From: Denitratimonas yunnanensis (SeqCode)
Lineage (GTDB): Bacteria; Pseudomonadota; Gammaproteobacteria; Xanthomonadales; Xanthomonadaceae
Assembly (NCBI GenBank): GCA_026410415.1
Contig: JAPMLR010000009.1
Location: forward strand, 1-64,000
Direction of reading: 5' to 3'
DNA: 64,000 bases
The notes under the pieces were generated by a model. It worked only from the letters and a program-made list of their open reading frames with translations. It had not been told where the DNA came from and did no database searches. The translations under genes were made by a program, and so were the position numbers. This document shows positions 56,027-64,000 of the stretch, one piece after another; the first letter of the stretch is position 1; each line of letters starts with the position of its first letter.

Positions 56027-57364
56027 ATGGAAAGGGCGGCGAAGATCGCACGTACGGCACTGTTCACGGCCATGGTGGCCGCGTTCGGCATGTCTCATGC
56101 AGCACACGCGCAAAGCGACCGCGAGCAGGCATTGGAAGCTCGGGTCGCGGAGCTGGAACGACTGGTCAACGCACTGTTGAGCCAGCAGCAGCACACCGAA
56201 ACGCAAATCGAGGAAGTGAAGGCGGTACAGGCGCAACAGCCGGCACCCACGCCGGCAGGCAAGGCGCCGATCCAGAACATCACCCTGGCACCGGCCGCAC
56301 TGCCAGGCACCACGGTGAAGCTTGGGGGCTTCATCAAGGCCGATTTCATGGCCACACGCACTGGCGACGGCCAGCTCGCCGACAGCGCCGTGGGACGTGC
56401 GCTCTATCTTCCGAGTCAGACACCGGTGGGCGGCGAGTCGTCCAGCGTGGATTACGACGCGCATGCCAAGTTCTCGCGCTTCAATGTCGGCATCGACAGT
56501 GTCACCGAAGCCGGCAACAAGCTCGGTGCGTTCTTCGAGGTGGATTTCTTCGGCAACGCCCTCGGCAATCAGAACGCCACCAACACCTACGGCACCACGG
56601 TCCGGCACGCCTACATGTACTGGAACAGCTGGTTGGCGGGCCAGACATGGTCGAACCTCATGGACCTGTCCGCCTTGCCCGAAGCAGTGGACTTCCTCGG
56701 GCCCACCGATGGATTGCTGTTCGTGCGCCAGACACAGCTGCGCTACACCTCCGGCGGCTTCAGCGTGGCACTGGAGAATCCGGAAACGACGCTGATCGGC
56801 GTGGGCGCATCCGACCGTGGCGCGCTGCCGGACCTGACGATGCGTTACGGCTGGAAGGGCGACTGGGGCACGTTCGGCGTCGGCGCGATCCTGCGTCAGC
56901 TCCGGGTGGATCGCACCAGCGGCAGCGACAGCGAGTTCGCCGGCGGTGTCACGCTGGGCGGCAAGTGGGTGCTGAGCGCGAATGACGATTTGCGCTACCA
57001 GTTCACCGTTGGCGAGGGCATCAACCGCTACATCGGCCTTGCCATCACCGCCGATGCGGCACTCGACGCGGCTGGCGATCTGGACAGCATCGGTGCCATG
57101 GCCGGCTACGTCGGCTGGCGTCACGTCTTCAACTCCAGGCTGCGCAGCAACGTGATCTACGCCCGCAGCGATTACGACAACGACGCGGCACTCACGGGAT
57201 TGGGCGTCACCAAATCGGTCCAGAGCCTGCGCGCCAACATCTTCTATTCACCGTTGCCGAAGATCGATGTGGGCGCCGAGCTGATGTTCGGCAAACGCGA
57301 GTTGGAAAGCGGCGCAGATGGCGACATCACGCGTCTGCAATTCACCACCAAGTACAGCTTCTGA
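56027..57364 (+). CDS. DcaP-type trimeric outer-membrane porin
   Basis: A 445-aa outer-membrane channel with a signal peptide (1-29, AHAQ) and an N-terminal periplasmic coiled coil (about 33-65, ALEARVAELERLVNALL). A barrel starting KLGGFIKADFMATR and ending in the outer-membrane signature LQFTTKYSF follows. DcaP porins take up dicarboxylic or other organic acids. The ATG at 56027 follows GGGAGGGA. The transporter gene 100 bases downstream probably handles the same solute. Confidence 0.85.
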   Translation: MERAAKIARTALFTAMVAAFGMSHAAHAQSDREQALEARVAELERLVNALLSQQQHTETQIEEVKAVQAQQPAPTPAGKAPIQNITLAPAALPGTTVKLGGFIKADFMATRTGDGQLADSAVGRALYLPSQTPVGGESSSVDYDAHAKFSRFNVGIDSVTEAGNKLGAFFEVDFFGNALGNQNATNTYGTTVRHAYMYWNSWLAGQTWSNLMDLSALPEAVDFLGPTDGLLFVRQTQLRYTSGGFSVALENPETTLIGVGASDRGALPDLTMRYGWKGDWGTFGVGAILRQLRVDRTSGSDSEFAGGVTLGGKWVLSANDDLRYQFTVGEGINRYIGLAITADAALDAAGDLDSIGAMAGYVGWRHVFNSRLRSNVIYARSDYDNDAALTGLGVTKSVQSLRANIFYSPLPKIDVGAELMFGKRELESGADGDITRLQFTTKYSF

Positions 57365-57468
57365 TCCATTGCCGGCGGGCCGCCGGCAGCGCCCGCCCAC
57401 ATGGCCCTGTCGTGCCTACTCGCAGGGCCAGCCCGCAATAAAAACCATCATTGGAGGGGAACCACGCC

Positions 57469-59124
57469 ATGTCCAGCACCACCGTCCCGCCTTCGGGCGC
57501 ACTGACCAAGGGCCACAAGAAGGTCATCTTCGCATCCAGCCTCGGCACCGTTTTCGAGTGGTACGACTTTTATCTCTACGGCTCGCTCGCGGTCATCATC
57601 GCGCGCCAGTTCTTCAGCGGCGTCAACGAAACCACCGGCATGATCTTCGCGCTGCTGGCATTCGCGGCCGGGTTTTTCGTTCGCCCGTTCGGTGCTGCCT
57701 TTTTCGGCAGCCTCGGCGATCGGATCGGCCGCAAGTACACGTTTCTCATCACGATTCTCATCATGGGCATCTCGACCTTCCTGGTCGGCGTGCTGCCCAA
57801 CTACGCCACGATCGGTTTTGCCGCCCCGGTGATCCTCATCGTGCTGCGACTGGCCCAAGGCCTGGCGATGGGCGGCGAGTACGGCGGTGCCGCCACCTAC
57901 GTGGCAGAGCACGCTCCACCGGGCAAGCGCGGCCTCTACACCAGCTTCATCCAGACCACCGCGACGCTCGGCCTGTTCCTGTCGTTGGCGGTGATTCTCG
58001 GTTGTCGCTATGCATTGGGCGTCGAAGCGTTCGAGGACTGGGGCTGGCGCATTCCGTTCCTCGGGTCGATCGTGCTGCTCGGCATTTCTGTGTGGATTCG
58101 TCTGCAGCTGTCCGAGTCGCCGCTGTTCAAGCAAATGAAAGCCGAAGGCAAGGGCTCCAAGAAGCCGTTCCGCGAGTCGCTCCAGGGTGGCAACCTCAAG
58201 TTGATGGTGCTGGTGCTGATCGGCGCGACTGCGGGTCAGGCGGTGGTCTGGTACGCCGGGCAGTTCTACGCGCTGTTCTTCCTGCAGAGCATGCTCAAGG
58301 TCGATCTGGCGTGGTCGTACCTGCTGATCGCCGCTGCCTTGTTGCTGGGCACGCCGTTCTTCCTGTTCTTCGGCTGGCTGTCGGACAAGATCGGCCGCAA
58401 GAAGATCATCATGACCGGCTGTCTGATCGCGGCACTGACGTATTTCCCGATCTTCAAGGGCATCACCCACTACGCCAATCCGGCCATCGGCGAGGCCACC
58501 GAAAGCTCGCCTGCCGTCGTGCTGGCCGATCCGTCCACGTGCAGCTTCCAGTTCGATCCGGTCGGCATCCGCAAGTTCACCAGCTCCTGCGACGTGGCCA
58601 CTGCCGCACTTGCCCGTGCCGGTGTGCCTTACAGCGTCGAGGCCGCCCCGGCCGGATCGCTGGCGCAGATCCGTGTCGGCCAGAGCAGCGTGCCCTCGTA
58701 CGAGGCCGACGGTCTGACGGGTGAACCGCTCACCGCGGCACGCGGCAAGTTCGGTGCCGAGCTGAAGACTGCGTTGACTTCCGCCGGTTATCCGGAGAAG
58801 GCCGACACGTCGCGCATCAACATTCCAATGACGGTTCTGCTGCTTTGGATCCTGGTGATCTACGTGACGATGGTCTACGGCCCGATCGCGGCGTATCTGG
58901 TGGAATTGTTCCCGACCAAGATCCGCTACACCTCGATGTCCCTGCCCTACCACATCGGCAACGGCTGGTTCGGCGGCTTCCTGCCGGCGATCTCTTTCGC
59001 CCTGGTGGCCGGCACCGGCAACATCTACTACGGCCTCTGGTATCCGATCGGCATCGCGGTGATGACATTGGTCGTCGGCACGTTGTTCCTGCGTGAAACC
59101 AGGAACGTGGATATCACGCAGTGA
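57469..59124 (+). CDS. MHS-family MFS transporter
   Basis: A 551-aa inner-membrane symporter with 12 helices. It has the MHS/MFS signatures FEWYDFYLYGSLAV, GDRIGRKYTF, QGLAMGGEYGGAATYVAEHA and SDKIGRKKI. An insert of about 110 residues with two Cys (STCSFQFD, SSCDVA) lies between helices 8 and 9 or so, a trait of a long MHS subgroup. The substrate is probably an organic acid, inferred from family and the DcaP porin. The ATG at 57469 has GGAGGGGA upstream. Confidence 0.88.
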   Translation: MSSTTVPPSGALTKGHKKVIFASSLGTVFEWYDFYLYGSLAVIIARQFFSGVNETTGMIFALLAFAAGFFVRPFGAAFFGSLGDRIGRKYTFLITILIMGISTFLVGVLPNYATIGFAAPVILIVLRLAQGLAMGGEYGGAATYVAEHAPPGKRGLYTSFIQTTATLGLFLSLAVILGCRYALGVEAFEDWGWRIPFLGSIVLLGISVWIRLQLSESPLFKQMKAEGKGSKKPFRESLQGGNLKLMVLVLIGATAGQAVVWYAGQFYALFFLQSMLKVDLAWSYLLIAAALLLGTPFFLFFGWLSDKIGRKKIIMTGCLIAALTYFPIFKGITHYANPAIGEATESSPAVVLADPSTCSFQFDPVGIRKFTSSCDVATAALARAGVPYSVEAAPAGSLAQIRVGQSSVPSYEADGLTGEPLTAARGKFGAELKTALTSAGYPEKADTSRINIPMTVLLLWILVIYVTMVYGPIAAYLVELFPTKIRYTSMSLPYHIGNGWFGGFLPAISFALVAGTGNIYYGLWYPIGIAVMTLVVGTLFLRETRNVDITQ

Positions 59125-59145
59125 CCGGGCGCTGATCCGGTGTGC

Positions 59146-59177
59146 AAGCGGCGGCCTTCAGGGGCCGCCGCTTTTTT
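59146..59177 (+). terminator. Intrinsic terminator after the MHS transporter
   Basis: AAGCGGCGGCC (59146-59156), loop TTCAGG, GGCCGCCGCTT (59163-59173) and T-run. Confidence 0.93.
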
Positions 59178-59270
59178 CGGGCGGCTGCCTCGTCGCGTGC
59201 GATGCAGCCCGAGGGTGGACCGGTACGGCTGTCGCAAGGACAGGGAAGGCCGCGCCTGCAAGTGCGCCTC

Positions 59271-60158
59271 TCAGATCGGATGCGCGTCCAGGAAGGCCCG
59301 GACGCGCGGCACGATCAGGCCGGCCTTGTCTTCCAGCACGTAATGGCCTGCATCGTCGAAGATCAGGGTTTGCGCGTTCGGCAGGCGCTGTTCGAAACCA
59401 CGCAGGAAATGGGCGTCGAACACGAAATCGCGCAAGCCCCACACCAATATCGCGGGAACCTGCGCGAACTCGGGCAGGCGTCGCCCGGCTTCATCCACCA
59501 AGGCCCAGGCCGGATCGCCGGGTCGTAGAGGGATGTCCTGCACGAAGCGAAGCGTTGCGATGCGATTGGCCCACGAGTCGTAAGGGGCCACATAGGCAGC
59601 CCGCACATCCGAGGGCATGCGGTGCGCCACGCCGACATGGGATGCAGCGCTGGAGAACGCGTTGAATCCCCGGATCGCCAACGTCCCGAGCGAAGAATCA
59701 CGCCCAAGTTTCAATTGCCACGGCATCGGTTTTTCCGCCGGCAACGGGAAGGCCGCCGTGTTGAGGATCACCAACCGCGCAATACGCGATGGATCACGCA
59801 GCGCCCAGCCGAAACCGATCATCCCACCCCAGTCATGCACTGCCAGGGTGACCTTGCCCTGCACGCCGAGATGATCCAGCAGCGCAGCCAGATCATCCAC
59901 GCGTGACGCCAGCGTGTAGCGATAGGCCTCGTCGCCGGGCTTGTCCGACAGTCCCATGCCGACGTGATCGGGCACGATGCAGCGATAGCGTTCCGACAAT
60001 CCTGAAACCAATTTGCGCCAGTAATAACTCCACGACGGATTGCCATGCAGCATCACCACCACGTCGCCATCACGCGGACCCTCATCCAGATAACTCATCG
60101 CGATACCGGGACGGACCTCGAATCGCTGCGGGATGAAGGGGTAATCGGGATAGTGCAT
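59271..60158 (-). CDS. OleB-like alpha/beta hydrolase
   Basis: A 295-aa hydrolase of the haloalkane dehalogenase superfamily. HGNPSWSYYWR supplies the oxyanion/halide region, VHDWGG carries an Asp nucleophile (about residue 109), and DAGHYVLED holds the catalytic His. The N-terminus (YPFIPQRFEVRPGIAMSYLDEG) and overall pattern resemble OleB, the beta-lactone decarboxylase of long-chain olefin synthesis in xanthomonads. oleA, oleC and oleD are not seen here, so haloalkane or other ester/lactone substrates remain possible. The start is ATG 60158. Confidence 0.7.
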   Translation of the reverse strand: MHYPDYPFIPQRFEVRPGIAMSYLDEGPRDGDVVVMLHGNPSWSYYWRKLVSGLSERYRCIVPDHVGMGLSDKPGDEAYRYTLASRVDDLAALLDHLGVQGKVTLAVHDWGGMIGFGWALRDPSRIARLVILNTAAFPLPAEKPMPWQLKLGRDSSLGTLAIRGFNAFSSAASHVGVAHRMPSDVRAAYVAPYDSWANRIATLRFVQDIPLRPGDPAWALVDEAGRRLPEFAQVPAILVWGLRDFVFDAHFLRGFEQRLPNAQTLIFDDAGHYVLEDKAGLIVPRVRAFLDAHPI

Positions 60159-60201
60159 GGCGAGGCGTCGTTGAGAGGAAGTCGGGAAGGGAAGCGGGAT
60201 G

Positions 60202-62004
60202 TCAGCGTGTGCCGAAATCCAGCACCACCACCAGCGGGTCATGGTCGGAAGAGCGGTACGGATCGGGTGCATACCAACTCGCGTCGCGATGTTGGCGCTG
60301 GTAATCGAACGCTTCCGATTCGTCGGAGTTGATGTGCCATTCCGCCGCCGCACGCAGATGCGGCAGCAGCCCTGCGGAGAGCAGCGCATGGTCGAGGCGG
60401 GCACTGTAGCCACGGAAATTGTAGCTGTAGGGCTGCTTGACGCCGGCTTCGGCGAAGGCATCCCGCCACCCGGCCTCGTGGAGCGCTCGCAGCGGATCTT
60501 CCTGCGCATGGCTGTTGAGGTCGCCCAGGATCAGCGTGCCCTTGCCGGGCTCGCCGGTCGGCGCGGTCTTGAGCCAGGCATCCAATTCGCGTGCGGCCTG
60601 GGTGCGTGTCGCATTCCAGCAGGACTGCCCGTCACGCTGATCAAGGTCGGCACCGGCCGCCTCCGTGCAGCCCTTGGACTTGAAATGGTTGGCGACCACG
60701 TTGAACACCGCATCGCCGCCTGCCACGCGGAAGGCCTGAATCAGCGGCACGCGATGGCGCGAGGAAAACACGCCGTCAACCAGCACACGCGGCTCACCGA
60801 GCGGAGTGACGCGGTTCTCGCGATGAATCATCGCCACACGCATCACGTCCTCGCCCGGCCCTTTGCCGGCATCCACCAGCCGATAGCCTGCGTCCGGCCA
60901 CTGCGTGTTCAGTGCGGCAACGAGTTGCGCAAGGCTGCTGCTGCGGCCGTAGCCGTCATTTTCCACTTCCATCAGCGCCGCGACATCGGGCTTCAACGCG
61001 ACGATGGCCGCAACGAGCTTGTCGCGCTGACGGTTCATCTCGGTGACGTTGGCCGCGCCGCGCGCGGTGGGAAAACCACGCCCCTGGCCATCGCCGTTGA
61101 ACCAGTTGAACAGGTTGAAGCTGGCGACGCGGATGCCTTCGGGCAGTTCCGGTACCGCTGGACGCGGCGCCTGCTCGATTCGTTCCAGCGGTTCGGTCAA
61201 TTGCAAGCGCCAGCCCATCATGTGCTGGAGGATGCCCTCGGCCCCGTGCACGACACTGCCTGCGCGAAGCGGCGTCTGGGCCGAAAGCGGCTCGGGCAGG
61301 AACCAGAGTGTGCCCGGGTACTCGCCATCGCGGTTGTCATCGAGCACCAGACGGCGGCGCTGGTTGTCCTGGTGCCGTGCATCGGCGGCCTGACCCGGAG
61401 GGTGGCGTTCCGTCGGGCTGAACTGGCGAGAGCCGAAACTGGTGGCCAACTCGCCGAAACGCAACAGTCCATCGTTGCCGGTGACGGTCAGAGGCACCTT
61501 GATGCGGAGCCACATGCCCTCGTAGGACTCCCAGTCCTCCACCGAAACCGGCGGGGCCTCGATGTCGGTCACCGGCGCCGCGCCGCGCCCGAGCACATTC
61601 ACGGCCGCGGCCTTCACCGCGGTCTGGCTGCCGCCGCCACGCTCGATTTCGGTCACTTCGCCGGATACGCGCACGCGATCCCCGCGACGTACCTTGGGCA
61701 GGCTGCCGCGCGGCCAGGTCACGAAGATGCCATCGGAGGTGGTGGGGTCACCATCGTCCTCACCGACCGCATCCTGCATGAAAAACCCGTCCATTCCGGC
61801 AACGAAATTGCCGGTTACCACGCCCTGTATGTCGACGCTCTCGCCGAGGTACGGGCTGACCGTCTCGGCACCCTGAATCCTGCCGATGGGCAGCGCCGCC
61901 GGAGCGCTTTCGCCGTCGCCCAGTACCTCGGGCAGACCGCAACCGGTCACCGCCACGAAAAGCAGAGCCAGCCCGAGTGCACGCGTTGTGTTTCTCATTC
62001 CCAT
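60202..62004 (-). CDS. ExeM/NucH-like extracellular endonuclease, lipoprotein
   Basis: A 600-aa protein with a lipoprotein signal (VAVTGC, Cys22), a nucleic-acid-binding OB-like domain (about 45-240), and an endonuclease/exonuclease/phosphatase domain (about 300-600). The catalytic blocks are ASFNLFNWF, ALMEVENDG, NHFKSKG, LGDLNSHAQ and SSDHDPLVV. It is likely a surface or periplasmic DNase used to scavenge DNA or remodel biofilm. The start is ATG 62004 or the ATG two codons later. Confidence 0.88.
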   Translation of the reverse strand: MGMRNTTRALGLALLFVAVTGCGLPEVLGDGESAPAALPIGRIQGAETVSPYLGESVDIQGVVTGNFVAGMDGFFMQDAVGEDDGDPTTSDGIFVTWPRGSLPKVRRGDRVRVSGEVTEIERGGGSQTAVKAAAVNVLGRGAAPVTDIEAPPVSVEDWESYEGMWLRIKVPLTVTGNDGLLRFGELATSFGSRQFSPTERHPPGQAADARHQDNQRRRLVLDDNRDGEYPGTLWFLPEPLSAQTPLRAGSVVHGAEGILQHMMGWRLQLTEPLERIEQAPRPAVPELPEGIRVASFNLFNWFNGDGQGRGFPTARGAANVTEMNRQRDKLVAAIVALKPDVAALMEVENDGYGRSSSLAQLVAALNTQWPDAGYRLVDAGKGPGEDVMRVAMIHRENRVTPLGEPRVLVDGVFSSRHRVPLIQAFRVAGGDAVFNVVANHFKSKGCTEAAGADLDQRDGQSCWNATRTQAARELDAWLKTAPTGEPGKGTLILGDLNSHAQEDPLRALHEAGWRDAFAEAGVKQPYSYNFRGYSARLDHALLSAGLLPHLRAAAEWHINSDESEAFDYQRQHRDASWYAPDPYRSSDHDPLVVVLDFGTR

Positions 62005-62019
62005 CCCCGGAAACGCAGA

Positions 62020-62037
62020 CGCCGCCCGAAGGCGGCG
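62020..62037. terminator. Hairpin between cytochrome c5 and nuclease genes
   Basis: CGCCGCC (62020-62026), loop CGAA, GGCGGCG (62031-62037), without a T-run, in the 55-base gap. It probably ends or attenuates cytochrome transcription. Confidence 0.45.
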
Positions 62038-62059
62038 CCACCATGCGGATGCGACAAGC

Positions 62060-62572
62060 TTACTTCAGGTTGTCGATCATCCATTTGACCGATGCCTCGA
62101 CCTGTTCGTCGGTCAGTGCCGGATTGCCGCCGCGTGCCGGCATCAAGCCGGAGCTGCCGGTAAAACCGTCGATGGCATGGCGCACGAGCGTATCGACACC
62201 TTGCGCGAGGCGTGCATCCCAATGCGCGTGGTCGAGCGTGGGGGAACCGCCGGCGCCGGTGTTGTGGCAGGCCGCGCAAAGCTTGGTGTAGATGATCGAG
62301 CCATCCAGGGTGCCGTCATAGGCCACCTGCGAGGCGGCAGCTTGACGTGCTGCCTCGGCTGCCGCTGCCGCTGCGGCGGCACCGGAAGTGCCGGCATAAA
62401 CGCCGCCGACGGGCTTGATGCGCTCTTCGGTACGCGCCTGTGCGGTTGGATCGGCATCGCGCGGCTGCTTGGTGCCGACGTAGAAGCCTATCCCGACGAG
62501 AACAAGAACCACGAACGCCAGAAAGGCGATGATCAGCGAGAAGCGCTTCAGGAATTTCAGATCGTTACTCAC
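62060..62572 (-). CDS. Cytochrome c5-type c-type cytochrome
   Basis: A 170-aa membrane-anchored cytochrome with an N-terminal helix (about 12-32, FSLIIAFLAFVVLVLVGIGF), an Ala-rich linker, haem motif CAACH (about 105-109) and the axial-Met region GLMPARGGNP. It carries electrons in the periplasm. The start is GTG 62572 with AAAGGTG upstream; the frame is open further but without a ribosome site. Confidence 0.9.
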   Translation of the reverse strand: MSNDLKFLKRFSLIIAFLAFVVLVLVGIGFYVGTKQPRDADPTAQARTEERIKPVGGVYAGTSGAAAAAAAAEAARQAAASQVAYDGTLDGSIIYTKLCAACHNTGAGGSPTLDHAHWDARLAQGVDTLVRHAIDGFTGSSGLMPARGGNPALTDEQVEASVKWMIDNLK

Positions 62573-62673
62573 GCGACACCTTTGGCTGCGGCTGAAGGCA
62601 AGGCAGGAAAGCGGTGGATTATAGCTGCCGCACGCCCCGGCACGAAAGCTGCGCAATGCGCCGGGAGGGCAAC

Positions 62674-63648
62674 TCAGGGCGAAATCGCATCCAGACAGGC
62701 CCGCGTGGCTCCATCCAGTTCGGCCACCAGCCTCAGCGCGCCGAGATTCTGCTCGAGCTGCGCGACCGACGAGCACCCCAGAATCGTCGTGGACACCTTG
62801 GGGTTGTGCAGACACCAGGCGATCGCCAATGTTGCCGCCGGCACACCACGCTCAGCTGCCAGCGCCACCAGTCTGGCGACGGCCGCCTCGCGCGCTTTCC
62901 GCTGATCGGAATACATCATGCCCGGCCGCCAGCCGTGGTCCTGTCGCGCCAGGCGCGAACCTTCAGGCACGGCGCCTTCGGCGTACTTGCCCGAGAGCAA
63001 TCCCGACGCCAGCGGCGACCAGGTCATCAAGCCCAGACCCAATTCGTCGTACAGGCCGGCGTATTCCAGTTCCACCCGTTCGCGATGCAGCACGTTGTAC
63101 TGCGCTTGCTCGGTGGCGGGCACCGCCATCCCGTGCGAGCGCGCGATTCGCGCCGCCGCACGGATCATTTCCGCCGGCCATTCCGACGTGCCCCAGTAGA
63201 GCACCTTGCCGGCACGCACCAGTTGATCCATCGCCGCCACTGTCTCTTCGACCGGCGTGTCCGGATCCGGGCGATGGCAAAGAAACAGGTCCAGATACTC
63301 CACCCGCAAGCGGCGCAAGGCCGCGTCGCAGGCGTCGCGCAGGTGCTTGCGCGAGAGCCCGCGCTGGGTTGGTCGCGGATCGGCGACCGGCCCGAAGCAG
63401 GCCTTGCTGGTCACGCAGACGCTGTCGCGCGGGAGACGAAGATCGGCCAGCACATCGCCCAGCAACGCTTCGGCAGCACCGTGGGCATAGTTCTCGGCAC
63501 TGTCGAACAGGTTGATGCCGGCGTCGTAGGCGCATGCGACCAGTTCGCGAACCTCGGTGCGCCCGAGCGTTCCACCGAACGTGACCCATGCCCCCAGAGA
63601 CAGGGCCGATACCTGCAGGCCGCTATGGCCCAGTCGGCGGTATTCCAC
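62674..63648 (-). CDS. Aldo/keto reductase (YghZ/Kv-beta-like)
   Basis: A 324-aa NADPH-dependent reductase with the catalytic tetrad in NLFDSAENYAHG (Asp, Tyr), VTSKACFG (Lys) and LFLCHRPDPDTP (His), and a C-terminal cofactor loop ILGCSSVAQLEQNL. The natural aldehyde substrate is unknown. Confidence 0.88.
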   Translation of the reverse strand: MEYRRLGHSGLQVSALSLGAWVTFGGTLGRTEVRELVACAYDAGINLFDSAENYAHGAAEALLGDVLADLRLPRDSVCVTSKACFGPVADPRPTQRGLSRKHLRDACDAALRRLRVEYLDLFLCHRPDPDTPVEETVAAMDQLVRAGKVLYWGTSEWPAEMIRAAARIARSHGMAVPATEQAQYNVLHRERVELEYAGLYDELGLGLMTWSPLASGLLSGKYAEGAVPEGSRLARQDHGWRPGMMYSDQRKAREAAVARLVALAAERGVPAATLAIAWCLHNPKVSTTILGCSSVAQLEQNLGALRLVAELDGATRACLDAISP

Positions 63649-63704
63649 GGCTCTTTTCCTCGCGTCGCGTCATGCCCGCGACAGGATAGCCGCGAAAAGG
63701 ACGC

Positions 63705-64000
63705 TCAGCGCCCGCGCGCCAACGGCAAATCGGCCGATTGCCACGCGCCGATGCCACCATCGAGCCAATAGACCTTGGGGAACCCGGCCTTGACCAGGCG
63801 CCTGGCCGCCTGCGCCGACACCATGCCGGTGCGGCAAACCAGCGCCACCGGCAGTTCGCGCGCCTTGGCGAGCTGTTTGTTCTCCGGGTCGAATTGGCTC
63901 ATCACCACATTCTTCGAACCGACGATGTGACCCTTCTCGAAGTCGTTCATCGGGCTGACATCCACCACCAGCGCGTTCTCGCGGTTGATGAGCTGGGTCA
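63705..64000 (-). CDS. Rhodanese-like protein (YibN type), cut by window edge
   Basis: The C-terminal 98 residues of a rhodanese domain: ALVVDVSPMNDFEKGHIVGS, the active-site loop LVCRTGM with its Cys, and the closing YWLDGGIGAWQSADLPL. The frame stays open to the right edge, so the N-terminus, probably with a membrane helix as in YibN, is missing. Sulfur transfer is the family activity. Confidence 0.85.
   Translation of the reverse strand, partial: TQLINRENALVVDVSPMNDFEKGHIVGSKNVVMSQFDPENKQLAKARELPVALVCRTGMVSAQAARRLVKAGFPKVYWLDGGIGAWQSADLPLARGR

Overview
The window is about 66% G+C for most of its length and looks like the chromosome of a gammaproteobacterium of the order Lysobacterales (Xanthomonadales). 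The evidence is the comF / bioB-bioF-bioH-bioC arrangement, the DUF6776-bactofilin-erpA-nudC block, the triple tail-collar / DUF6916 cluster, and GC-rich house-keeping genes with weak -35 boxes. The family cannot be fixed from the sequence; a Rhodanobacteraceae-like genome is a guess.

Positions 1-11441 are the distal part of an integron gene-cassette array. The integrase is not in view. Four cassette junctions carry attC boxes, and at least four of the array's genes end with their stop codon inside the first attC core box. Three complete or near-complete attC sites and one degenerate terminal site are readable. Four copies of an IS110/IS1111-type element (one running off the left edge, two internally deleted, one right-truncated) sit at the same position and in the same orientation inside attC sites. 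This is the behaviour of the known IS1111-attC group. The cargo is an unknown 166-aa protein, one unusually large cassette of about 6.86 kb, a 239-aa membrane protein, a higBA toxin-antitoxin pair, and a GNAT acetyltransferase. The large cassette holds a complete type I restriction-modification operon (hsdR-hsdM-hsdS) translationally coupled to a probable Kiwa anti-phage pair (kwaA-kwaB).

From 11.5 kb on the sequence is core chromosome. It runs: DUF6776-bactofilin-erpA-nudC; ampE-cardiolipin synthase; two small membrane proteins; trpE; a 2570-aa surface protein with cadherin-like, eight Ig-like and beta-helix regions; a seven-gene block of three tail-collar (MdpB-like) proteins, two DUF6916 proteins, a GNAT enzyme and a GspB-like protein; tail-specific protease; an EamA exporter; gap; the biotin operon bioBFHC read leftwards with divergent comF; AMP nucleosidase; a SWIM/SNF2 helicase; icd; an RsmC-like methyltransferase and an RsuA-like pseudouridine synthase; an AT-richer secreted orphan; uvrD divergent from a 1522-aa propeller-PAS-PAS-GGDEF-EAL protein; zapB-like and zapA; a DcaP-type porin with an MHS-family transporter (probably one uptake pathway for an organic acid); and, on the minus strand, an OleB-like hydrolase, an ExeM/NucH-like lipoprotein nuclease, cytochrome c5, an aldo/keto reductase and a rhodanese protein cut by the right edge.

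The most unusual biology is in the first 11 kb: a defence operon (type I RM plus Kiwa) packaged as one integron cassette, and non-autonomous IS1111-attC derivatives that have lost most of the transposase but keep both ends and the region expected to encode the guide (seek/bridge) RNA.
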